Source: Lantana camara
Lineage: Eukaryota; Streptophyta; Magnoliopsida; Lamiales; Verbenaceae
Direction: 5' to 3'
Assembly (NCBI GenBank): GCA_037501455.1
Contig: CM074863.1
Coordinates: forward strand, 59,315,501 to 59,379,500
Length of the DNA stretch: 64,000 nt
The first letter of the stretch is position 1; the number at the start of each line of letters is the position of its first letter. Under the pieces are notes generated by a model. The model was not told where the DNA came from and did not search any database. It worked only from the letters and a program-made list of their open reading frames with translations. Below, piece after piece: positions 33,141 to 44,046 of the stretch. The translations under genes were made by a program, and so were the position numbers.

Positions 33141-35138
33141 CTTGTGATCGACACTCCCACATATTAAACATAACCTATGACGTCTTCTTCAATTATCATA
33201 ATGATGAGTAGGTTGCCCACAGAATGAACATTTGGGTTTCTCGGGTGGTGGTGGCAAAGTAGGAGGCTGAGAAGCCTTCTGAACTGGTCCTTGTTGCTTG
33301 AATTTCTTTACCGGACCCTTCGGTTGTGGAGGAGTTGTCTCATAAATAATTGGCCTCTTGGCCTTATTGTAACCTGCTCTTGATCCCGATCCTGAGCCCT
33401 GTCCTGTCCGATAAGTAGATCTCCGTGCATTAACCGAGTCTTCAACCTTTAAAGCCTTTGAAGTAGCTTTCTTCCAACTACTAGTATTGATGGCTTCAAT
33501 TGCTACTTGAATATCCGGCCTGAACCCTTATACAAATTGCATAGCTTTGTGGAAATCATCGCTTGCAATGTTAGGTGCATACTTGGATAGCCTCTCAAAC
33601 TCAGATATATACTCAGCAACTGATCTACCTCGTTGTTTGAGCTCCATGAATTCCTTAAGCCTTCTGGTACGAGATGTAACAGCCCGAAAACCCGCCCGTC
33701 GATATTGTCCGCTTTGGTGGGCTAAGCGACACCACCCTCACGGTTTTGTTCTTCCCGGTGGAATTTAAGCCCAAAGGCGCCCACCCAAGAAAAGGCCTCA
33801 ACAAGGGAAAGGTATCCACCCCCTTATAAAGGAGGTTTTCTTCCCCTCTCCAACCGATGTGGGACAAGCACCTTAGGCAATTACATTCCACCCCCTAAGA
33901 GGGCCCAGCGTCCTCGCTGGCACACCGACCCGTGCCCCACCTCTGATACCATTTGTAACAGCCCGAAGAGGCCTTCTCCTGGGCAGGCGCCCGTGAGTGG
34001 GCTTAAATTCTGTCGGGAGGAACAAAACCTGGCCAGTCTTCCGCTGTGCAGGACAATATCTGAGGGTGGTTTGGGGTCTTCCCTTACACCCAAAGAGGCC
34101 TCCTCCTGGGCAGGCACCCCTTAAGTGGTGGTTTAAATCCTGTCGAGAGGAACAAAACCTGGCCAGTCTTCCGCTGCGCAGGATAATATCTGAGGGTGGT
34201 TTGGGGCTATACCCTTACACCCAAAAGAGGCCTTTTCCTGGTTGGGCACCTTCGGGTTTAAATACCAACGGGAAGAACAAAACCGTGAGGGTGGTGTCGC
34301 TTAGCCCACCAAAGCAGACAATATTGACAGGCGGGTTTTCGGAGCCTAAGGTGCTTGTCCCACATCGGTTGGAGAGGGGAACAAAGCCTCCTTTATAAGG
34401 GGTGGATACCTTTCCCTTGTAGAGGCCTTCTCCTGGGCAGGCGCCCGTGAGTGGGCTTAAATTCTATCGGGAGGAACAAAACCTGGCCAATCTTCCGCTG
34501 TGCAGGACAATATCTGAGGGTGGTTTGGGGTCTTCCCTTACACCCAAAGAGGCTTTTTCTGGGTGGGCGCCTTTGGGCTTAAATTCCACCGGGAAGAACA
34601 AAACCGTGAGGGTGGTGTCGTTTAGCCCGCCAAAGCGGACAATATCGACAGGCGGGTTTTCGGGCTGTTACACGAGATGAGGGAGGAATGAACTTATTTT
34701 TGAATTCTCTTACAAAAACCTCCCATGTAATTTCTTCCTCGGCGGCATCCAAAACGATCTTGGTACTCTCCCACCAAGAATAAGTTTCCCCTTGAATTAA
34801 AGTAAGTGTGCACCGAGCCTTCTCTCTAGACTCACAAGGAAAAAGTGTCTGAATCCTTTCAACTCCTTAAGCCATTGTTCGGCTTGCATATCATTTCCTT
34901 TGAAAAACCTCGGCGGATGCTGATTCTGAAACTCCCGTAAAATAGCTGAAATCGGGGACGGTTGTGGTGGAGGAACTGGTGGTGCTGGAAGCACATAATC
35001 TCGCAACCTCTGATCTATTAACTGAACCATGGAATTTAAGAAATCCTGAGGTTGAGCTTGAGGGGAGTGTAGGTGGAGGAGAATGATAATGACGATGATG
35101 CCTATGTCCCGGAGAACGCTCTCTACGAGGGCGACCAT
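33141..35138 (-). pseudogene. Copy D: gag, interrupted by a TRIM insertion
   Basis: The N-terminal Gag segment (34797-35138) reads through the position where A, B and C have a TAG (...REFQNQHPPRFFKG...), so this stop is not in copy D. The capsid core is cut at 33674/34673 by a 998-bp insertion with target duplication CGAGA. The TAA after ...MQFV shared by all copies is present. Nonetheless the gene is dead. Confidence 0.87.
33675..34672 (-). mobile_element. TRIM-derived fold-back insertion (998 bp) in gag of copy D
   Basis: The 5-bp target duplication CGAGA flanks the element (33670-33674, 34673-34677). A miniature LTR of 211 bp (33675-33885, TGTAACAGCCC...ATTACA), a 68-bp internal part with the primer-binding complement CTCTGATACCA (33941-33951) and a second TGTAACAGCCC start (33954) give a terminal-repeat-in-miniature layout. 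The rest is rearranged: several copies of an AGGCCTTYTCCTGGGYRGGC unit, in the opposite sense to the first LTR, so that the last 130 bp are the reverse complement of the first 130 bp. It encodes no protein and would need proteins in trans. Confidence 0.85.
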
Positions 35139-35406
35139 GTGGCATTTTAAAATTCAAACACTGTACATGCATGTTCGATTAACAAGTGCAAATGAGTCCA
35201 ATAAAGCTCATAACACGAATAAATCACATAATTCAAATAATTCAAGTAATTCAAGTAGGTTCAAATAAATCCAAGTAAATTCAAATAAATTCAAACAAAT
35301 GCAAGACTCACAATTGATCAAATAATCATATGCCGTATGACTTAGACTCACAAGATACTACACTACAACCGCGGTTTTGCAACCGGGCTCTGATACCACC
35401 GTAGGA

Positions 35407-38120
35407 TGTAGCATCCGGAACACTAGGTAGCCACATCCCCCGAACTATAGTTCAATCCACATATGGAATGAACACCCATACATGAATCGAGCCTATAGCG
35501 AACGAGAGACACTAAAGATAATAACTCACTTGCTAGGCGGGTTAACCCTCAATTCAATACCAACATATATGCAATAGAATGGAAGTATAGTAGTATGCAT
35601 ACAATTTATTATCCATCGTTGATTCCAAAATCATAATTCCATATACATATTAATACATTATCGTCTCTCAAAAATTCCATAAGCATGCCAATATTTCTGG
35701 GTATATATCATAATGTATACATAGACACTCCAACACTTCATATGAGTTTTTAACGTATCCATAATCTACATGGAATATGAGGATGACAATGCTAGACCCA
35801 AAAGAAGCAAAACTCGACTCAATCCCACCTAACACTCAACCTGCAATACCTGGAATTGTGAGGTGTCAGTCTATGAAAGACTGAGTTAGGGGTTTATAAC
35901 TTAAAAGCCCAATTACCATGCGAGCCGTTATCCCGGGTAAGGTTTTATAAAAAAAGCAATATAGGTTCAATAAGAATACAATACTCGCCCGAGACTACAA
36001 CTAATCAATTTACAATTTAATCAATTCGGTACAATTCAGTTCAGTCAATCAGTGGCCCAGTGAGTGAGGGCAATTCTCCAGCCTTTCTCCGACAGTGTAC
36101 AATAATTCAGTTGTGATTAATTAAGTGATCAAGCAATACAATTTGGTGCGTAATTAGCAATTTCAATAGTCTATCCTTCTTCCTTCGGGTGATGGGTGAT
36201 TGCCAGGCCCCGACCATCCAATCAGTGTGAGTATAGGGTTCATGATTCCCTATACACGGAACTCCTTCCTCCACTAATCTCCAATGTGAGGATAGTGCAA
36301 GAGTTGCCCGTAAGCCCTATCTTTCCCGTTGGCTCAGTACACTACCCTCGGGCCCACAGTGAACAATGTACTCGCCAAATCAATCAATTCAGTCGATCAC
36401 TCTGTCAATCATTCAATCGGTACAATTCGGTAATTCAATTGAAGATCAATAAAGTTTTGGAAACTATAGATATATATCTAGATACATTTTGGCCGAAAGA
36501 TCACATAGGGTTGTAAAGGTTCTATATATCTAGAAGTAACCTCACCTTTACCGACCAAAAAAAATAAGGAAACACCCTATGGAGCGTGTTCCTCGTCTCC
36601 TGGAATGTGATCTGTGTAACAAGGATAAGTGTACGTAAGACTCGACTCGCATGAACCATTTAAGACGAACGACATGTTCCAGTAATGTAAATCATGTAAT
36701 TATAAACAATAAATATCATAAACATATTCACTTTATCAAATATGGTAGCAATGATCAAGTATTCATGGTATAAATCAAAGTATAAAAATATTACACAAAC
36801 CTCCCCTATGGAATTTAAACATGGAATTTCATAATACAATTAATACACATAATATCATACATTATATGGGACATTACTGAAGTGTTCATGCCAAAAACGA
36901 GCCAAGAAAATCATGCGACAAAATTTAGAAAATCAATTTTTCATCCAAAATGTTACAGGGTCGAGGGCGCCCAGAATTTCCTCTATAAAACGGTCGCGGT
37001 CGCGACCACCTACTTTTGGCCGAATTTTCCTCCAATTTTCCAAAATCTCGAAACTTGGCCAAAAACGGGTCGTGGGCGTGACCAAAATTACACATTATTC
37101 CGGTCGTGGGCGCGACCTGAGGTCCTGCCCGAACTATGAGTGGGTCGCGGGCGCGACCAATTTTGTTCTGTTTTCGATCGCGGCCGCGACCTGCTGTTGC
37201 CTGTACAAGGGAAAACAGGGGAGTTCGAGCCAAAATACCACAAAACCAACAACCAAAGCAAATTACTCTAAAACAATTGCTCAAATGCATCTATGACACA
37301 TTATACTACACTTATGCATCAATTAAACCAAGAAATATGCATCAAAGCCTCACAATCAATCATGAAAACCCCATATATATTCATGCTTCCAACTTCCATA
37401 AAACTTCCAAATTTTCATGCAAGCTTTCAATCCTTTTGATCATAAACATGCTTCTAGCTCCAAACATGCAAGAATTCATCATTTAATCCATAAACCCTAC
37501 TCAATCACAAATTCAAGAAATTCAAACAATTCTCAAGTTATACCTTGAAATGAAAGAAATATGAGATGAAATGAAAATAGGGTAATGTTGATGATCTTAG
37601 CTCCAAAATTCCTCAAAGTATAGTTCGAATTTTTAATGAACTCCTTCCCTTTTCTTCCTTGGTGTTTTGATCGGTATATGGTGTGTGAGTGTGTGTATAT
37701 CTTGAATGAAAATGGAATGTAATGGAATAAGATGGAAGAAATGAGATGATATATCAAAGTCTTGCATGAATATGTGTGTTTCCCCCCAATTTGCACATAA
37801 GTCCTCCTAATATTTGAATTCATACAAGCAACTTTCATCTCTACACAAAAGATCACTTAAATTCATTTTATGTTATACAATTAAGTATACAAGTTTACAC
37901 CAAGGGTCACTTGAGGACATAGAATACAATTAGATCACTTATATCAATTAGTTCATATAATTCATGTTAGTAACAATTCATATAAATACATGGAGATGTA
38001 ATGCACACAGTATGATGAAAGTTGTAAATAAACGAATGAAGTAACTAAACTAAACCTCCCAACTCCCGAAGACCCGCTCGTGGCGTGCTTACCTGAACTT
38101 TCGGAAATTGGGGCGTTACA
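35407..38120 (-). mobile_element. T-family LTR4 (2714 bp)
   Basis: This is the right end of the array. Primer-binding site at 35387-35398, hairpin at 35867-35883, palindrome array at 36959-37191, 107-codon ORF at 37533-37856, boundary TGTAACGCCCC at 38120. Beyond it comes S-family sequence, so 38120/38121 is an outer edge. Its palindromes include the most regular unit (GATCGCGGCCGCGACC, 37176-37191). Confidence 0.92.
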
Positions 38121-38647
38121 ATTCCACTTGAATTTGAGCACTATGTGAGGATTAAAATATTTTCAACTGGAATCATGCCTATATATGTATCTATTTATAA
38201 AATGATTTCCAAACCTACCTATTATTTGATTTCCTACCTATACATATTACTATAGTATAATATCCCTCTCTAAGAGAAAATACTTTTAAGTTGGAATCGG
38301 GATCTTACCCGGACATCATATACTTTAGTCCTATTATTACAAAGGACTGATTCCCGACTAAGCAAGTAAAATATTTATCTCTCATTATTATGGGCCCTGG
38401 AGCGCAGCTGTGTCGAGCAATTACGCGGAAGTTATAGGGCCGAGGGTATTGTTGGTGCCACAGACCGCCACCAACTCTTGGTTGTGGTTTAGCTAGAGGT
38501 TAGTTACTCCACGCCAAGAGATAAGGTAGACAACCTCCTGGGAATGTATTTCCCACTTATTACATATATCGTCTGTAGGGTTTGATCCTCTATTAACACC
38601 ACGGAGTAGCGGAGTTGTTATTATACTTGGTTTTATTAAAGTACCAA
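38121..38647 (+). mobile_element. Inverted partial LTR of family S, left piece
   Basis: This sequence is the reverse complement of roughly 39340-39850 of the solo LTR next to it (for example GGAATCATGCCTATATATG against the complement of 39780-39800). It continues at 42012-42129 after the solo LTR. It is an older S-family copy on the other strand that served as target for both the T array edge and the solo LTR. Confidence 0.8.
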
Positions 38648-41600
38648 TGTAGCACCTCCCCAGCACTACAATCCCCGCACCGCAATACCCCCCAAGTGGA
38701 GGTTAGACCCAACACTCATGAAATACTACGGCAAACGGTCAAGATAATATATGAGTAAAGTGCATGACACAGTGAAGCGTAAGATAAAGAGATTTAAAAC
38801 TTTGCCAATAAACGGGAGGATAATGTGTAAAGAACAGGGATTATCGTTACTGATCAAATAGTTCGGAGAACAGTATAACAGGATGCCATGTAAGGATAAG
38901 TATGAGATAGGTCATTTCTAAGGAGAATAGGCTCAAGACAGTGTACGCTTAGGATCAGTTCCAACCTACTATCGTAATGCTTCAAGACACCTCTAATTGT
39001 CGTTCCTTGATTCCTGAAATCATGCATTTTAAAGAAGGCGAGGAGTTAGTCAAAATAACTAAGTGAAGGGGTGTTATAACTTATAGTTATATGTATATGT
39101 ATATATATTTATATGATCAAGAAGATCTTGATTTAAAATAGTAGCAATAGGATATAGCAAATACGAAACGGTTCATAATAATTGTACAAGTAGGGATAGG
39201 GGTAATTTTGAATATTCGTAGGAATATGAACCGTTTGTAATAATAACTTTGATGCCCGCAAGCTAGGACTCTCCATCCTTAACTCCTTAAATAGTTGGTA
39301 AAATAATAACGACACTTTACATGGTACCGATACTTTAATAAAACCAATATGATCATACCTCCTTAACTCCGGTGTCACTCCCAGGGAGCTACCCCGCGGT
39401 GACGTAACAATAATTGGGAGCTCATACCACTCCCTTGTATATCTCTTGGCATGGAGTTACTAACCTCTAGTTAAACCACTACCAAGAGTTGGTGGCAGTC
39501 CGCAGCACCAACAACACCCTCGGCCCGATACCTTCCGAGTAATTGCTCAATACGTATACAACCGGGGCCCGTAATAACACGAATAATAAGATATTTTGCT
39601 TGCTTGGTCGGGAATCAGTTCTTAGTGATAATAGGACTGAAATATATAATGTTCGGGTAAGATCCTGATTCCGACGTAAAAGTGTGTTCCTCGTAATGAG
39701 GGATATTGTATAATAATATGTATAGGGAGTAAATCAAATAAAAGATAGGTTTGAAAATAATTCTTATATATATACGTAAGTATAGGTATGATTCCAATTG
39801 AAAATTTTTTAATACTCACAAATACCGGTAGTCAGATATTGTAACGTGGATTCCATTGCGCCTGAAAGTATTAACTACTATAGGCTTAGGACTAGGTTCT
39901 TTACACAAAACACATAATGTTCATACTTAAAAGAGTAACATATTATTCTAATCAAGTAAGCACATAAACTATAACACATTAGAGAATAGCCGGTAAATCC
40001 TTATTTCAACCGTTTAAGGGAATTTCTTTAATGAATTATGTTTTATGAATTCTTTAACTAATCAAATATTTATTAATCAAATTATGATACTAATTATAAG
40101 TATTTGAAATTAAAATTAGGGTTTAACTTGACAATGTAGGTCACATTTTAGAAAACGTTTACACGATTGCCGATTTTCGGAAAATTCGGATAAAATCTTC
40201 CTTTAAAAATTCCAAAACCTGTTTTATAATTTTTTTTATATTAATTTCGAAATATTAAGAATATTGATTGACCAAAAAGTCAAAATTACTATTGAAAACA
40301 TTTACTATTCAAATTCTTAAGAATTAAACACCTTATAACATAAAATTGAACACACATATACACACACCATCACACGTGCACCATTCTTGGTTCAAGAACA
40401 TTATGAAAATGTTCTTAGACTTATGAATGTGTTCATATTAGTTCATTATCATATTTAATAAATTCTAAGTTCATAACATATAATCAAACTTAAAATATAG
40501 CACTTTATGTAACTTTAATCATAAAAAAAAATGCTAAATAAATTATTCTAGGCATGAATTTAATCAAATAAGATCATAAATATTTCAACATATATTCAGA
40601 TTATCTCATACCCTAATTCATGCATCTAATTAAATAAAATTCATAACATAAGCACATTGTACATAAAACTAATAATTTAGGCATATATTTCATAAAATAA
40701 AATTCCTAAAGGCTTAATTTAATTAAATCTAAGCATGTTATATTCATAATACCCTAAGAACATCTTATAAATCATGAAATAATAAAAGAACAAGACTCAT
40801 GCCTTAGAGAGAGAGGTAGTGGCCGAACCTAGGGGGTAATTGAGAGGGATTTTGGTGTAGTCTTCTAAGTGACCTTGGAGGGGTATTTATAGGTATGGTT
40901 TAAGGGCTTAAGTTGCAATTTCCTATAGTTATAGTTTAGGGTAGTGACTAAGGGTGCAAGGTAGCTAGGTGTATAATTATAGGGTGCTAAGGTGTATAGC
41001 TAGGTGTACACGTGAGGTAAGTGCATATGTATACATAATTATATCATAAATAGATCATAAATACATTAAATAAAATTAATTCCAAAATAAGGTAAAAATA
41101 ATAATAGAAACGTAGAAGAATCTCTAAATTTTAGTTTAAACTGAGAAAAATTGCAGAAGAAACAGAATTGAAAGAGCTTTCTGAAGATTATGAACACTTA
41201 ACGTTATACGTCTAAAATTAAAGTAGTAGGTATTCGGAATTTCGAAAAATATGTGAAAATACTTAAAACGGAGCTAGGATGTGAATTAATTTCTGATAAC
41301 GTGTTCATGATTCATAAAATAATTTGAGGATTATTTTGAGTATAATATTGAATACCAAATGTTGTACGTTTTAAAAGTTAGTTTTTACGATGGGAATAGT
41401 ACTTTAGGAAAAATAGGAAAATTTTATAAAACGAGCTAGGGCTTGAACTAGGATTTGGAAAAGGTCATAAAATTCATAAAATAATTCGAGGATCGTTATG
41501 GTTAAAATATTGAATAGGGAAGTGTTTAAATTCGAAAATACCTAAATTAGGGTTAAGTACGGTTTTTCGACTGGTTTTGGCTATTATGGGAGCTATAATG

Positions 41601-42011
41601 AGAATTAGGATTCGGGAATGATATCATAATTCATTCTGTAAGGATTAATTTGAACCCAATATTGGATAGGTAAAAGTGTCCCGAAAAATTTCTGCATTTA
41701 GGAATGAATAGTAACCAGGGACCTAATGGGAATTTTTGACAAACAATTTTCAAAGTGTGTTTTGAGGTAACAAAAACTAAGATATGAATCCGAAAAATGT
41801 GAAATATGATTTTCTAAGGTTTCATAAGGAATATGTGAAGCTTTTGACTAGGTGAATGAATAGTGATATGAGTCTTGTAATTAAATAACATTTAATAATG
41901 GAGGCATAAAAGCACATTATTCACATAAAATGAAATGTATAATGAGTTGATGCTTTCTTCTAATCTTTGATTTACCTATTTCTTCTTGGCCCCGAAATTC
42001 GGGATGTTACA
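38648..42011 (-). mobile_element. Solo LTR of family S (3364 bp)
   Basis: It is bounded by TGTAGCACC and GGGATGTTACA, with a perfect 5-bp target duplication ACCAA (38643-38647 and 42012-42016), so this is one LTR without internal region, the usual product of LTR-LTR recombination. Sense strand is minus. It has a plant-type TATA (CCTATAAATACCCC, near 40882-40897) about 1.12 kb into the LTR, a TCTCTCTC-rich stretch after it, and a hairpin at 39046-39062. No coding sequence is supported. Confidence 0.88.
39046..39062 (-). other. Conserved LTR hairpin (family S)
   Basis: Arms TTAGT and ACTAA with a 7-nt loop, 398-414 nt from the LTR 3' end. The arm sequence differs from the other families but pairs fully. 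Confidence 0.5.
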
Positions 42012-42129
42012 ACCAATGCCTTGATCAGCCCGGTATTGTTTTACCAAATATTTAAGGAGTACGGTTGGAGAGGCCTTACTTGCGGGCAATACAAATTTTT
42101 TTATCAAAAGGTTCATACTTTGTAAATAA
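42012..42129 (+). mobile_element. Inverted partial LTR of family S, right piece
   Basis: It matches the complement of about 39240-39330 of the solo LTR (TTTACCAAATATTTAAGGAGT, CTTGCGGGCAAT), continuing the piece at 38121-38647 after the duplicated ACCAA. H1 cuts it at 42130. Confidence 0.75.
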
Positions 42130-43063
42130 TGTAGCACCACGGACCGAAGGGCACTACATCCCTCGCACCATAGCCCGACACGTGTAACGAAATGGGAACT
42201 CCGCACACGCACCAAGCTACAATGAACGGGAGACAAATAAAATCTCAGCTAGGCGAGGCGGTCTAGACCCTAATACAGAATGCGCAGAATAACCAAAAGC
42301 AAATGTAGAAGCACTAGGATTTCAAACATAAACGCTTATGCATGCTCAACATATAAACAAGATATACATAACATGCCCATCTCGGACCGAATAAATCATA
42401 CAAGTTCGAAAGCTCAATTCCGAGATCATATTCTTATACATATTTATACATAATACCAAAACTAAAAAGTAAAGATGCCAGGTATGCAAAGACTAGTATA
42501 GGACTCGAACAACTCAAAAGAAAAACAGTCGCGTAGCACGAAACGAACACCTATACATGCAACTCAAAGAAACAAGGGGGAAAAAGAAAACAATAAGGAG
42601 GGTTCAGTCGTAAAGACTGGTGAGGGGGCTAACACACTCACAGATACATACACAGAGCAGCATAGCATATTCAAAATTAAAGAGTTCATGAACCGGGGCG
42701 TGGTTTTTGCATTCTAAAACATTTTAGCCCGTGATAATGCATATAAAGAAAAAGGTTTAAGGCTGAAGGCCAAAATCAACCAATTTTAGAAGTTAAAAGT
42801 CCACTCCGGTTTCATGAACTATAATCGGAACCAAAATCACACTAACTCGGCTAGTACGAGTTTCCAACCCACCTATTTCATATTCAAAATCAGAATCAAA
42901 GGCAAAACTAAATTCAGAAATAATCCCACCTTCTCCGTTTGGGGAATAGAGGCGTGACCCCTCAACCCTGAGGCTCTCGGCAAAACATATGAGTCGGGGG
43001 ATCCGACCCGCTCCTTCGACAGAGGCTCCCGTCGGCTCAAGAAAACCCGCCTTCCCCTCGATC
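42130..43063 (-). mobile_element. LTR fragment H1 (family related to F)
   Basis: It starts TGTAGCACC on the plus strand and holds the TGCGAGGGATGT box complement and a hairpin. It matches the complement of the last kilobase of LTR F (for example around the CCGGGGCGTGGTTTTTGC segment, 42695-42715 against 54400-54415). It ends at 43063, where a new LTR-like start TGTGACACCC follows. No gene is supported. Confidence 0.75.
42605..42619 (-). other. Conserved LTR hairpin (H1)
   Basis: Arms CAGTC and GACTG with a 5-nt loop, 475-489 nt from the LTR 3' end. Confidence 0.55.
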
Positions 43064-43183
43064 TGTGACACCCTCTCCTTTGCAAGTACAGGTTTGTGCC
43101 ATGTGTGAGTTTATTTTCTGCATTTTCATTTATTTTCACTTTTATTTGATGTGTTTATACTTTATTCTATTATTTCTTATATG
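43064..43183 (+). mobile_element. Start of an LTR 'K', 120 bp, truncated by the Tat element
   Basis: TGTGACACCC resembles the starts of the long LTRs here (TGTAACGCCCC, TGTGACGCCCC). The sequence is AT-rich, stops at the Tat LTR and is not recognisably resumed at 50906. The assignment rests on the first ten bases and the position. Confidence 0.4.
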
Positions 43184-44046
43184 TGATGGGTTCAGAAACG
43201 TATGGGTCCGAATCCGATCACTTTAAGATTTGTAATAGTGGAGGAAACCACCAGAGCTTCGCCGGAAAAGATGAGGTGGGTTCTACCTGTTGGGACAAGC
43301 ACAAAAGTCAGAAGGCCAAGCTGGGGGAACTGGGGGTGATACCCAGTTTGGCTCTCCGACGCTCAAGTCAGTTCAAGGTATGAAGGAAAAATGTAAGTTC
43401 AGTCACAGTTTCAGTGATGAAAAAAGCTTACCAATGTAGAAGATGACTTTAGCTATTTATAGTTGAGGGTCAAGGGCCCTTTGGTCTTTTGCCTCAAGTG
43501 GTCCTGGCCGAATGTTGCCCTAACACGTGGCGGCGTAAGAGAGAAACCTAGGAGGAATCTTCTGCAAAAGCGGCCAAAAGTTGGTGCTGGCAACAGTGGC
43601 AGGTGCGCGGGCATGTACGTTGTGTCAGAGAGCCATTTGGGTGGTTGGTAACGAGGGCTTAAGAGCGCGCTCGTGACAACCTAGAGTATTGGGAGCCATG
43701 ATATCCGCTGAGGGGAATGGAGGCTTCAGTTTAAGTGACGAGCCGAGAGGGGAGGCCACTCTGAGGGAGTGTGACGCTCGAAGAGGGCTCCCTCGGCATA
43801 TGGACGAGCCAAACACACAGTATGAGGGGCGCTCGTGAGAGTGAGCGCTCATTGGGCTAAAGTACATGGAGAAGGATTGCGCTCGTTGCGCTTGGTGCTC
43901 GTTCGCCGATGGGTGCAGCCTTGGGGGAGACAGATGTCATTATCTCGGTGACGCCACGTGTCTTAATGTGGGACGATCGTATTTTGACCCCATCAATATG
44001 AATTATTTGAAATTATATAAAATATGTGTTGGGGAAAACACGATCA
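43184..44046 (-). mobile_element. Tat element 3' LTR (863 bp)
   Basis: TGATGGGTTCAG...AACACGATCA on the plus strand, with TGAT/ATCA ends. It contains the last codons and the stop of the polyprotein (to 44003). Short words such as GCGCTCGT are repeated. The small ORFs on the plus strand are not supported as genes. Confidence 0.92.

Noticed and set aside
33675..34672. Cassandra-type TRIM with an embedded 5S rRNA promoter
   Set aside because: I looked for the 5S internal control region in the miniature LTR and did not find it.
33997..34680. Frames of 77-133 codons in the TRIM insertion
   Set aside because: They translate the repeated TRIM units, which are non-coding. The repeats of the peptide simply follow the DNA repeats.
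2366..38120. Satellite DNA with 7.5-kb monomer
   Set aside because: Primer sites, polypurine tracts and gag-pol order show the unit to be an LTR retrotransposon, so retrotransposon array is the better name.
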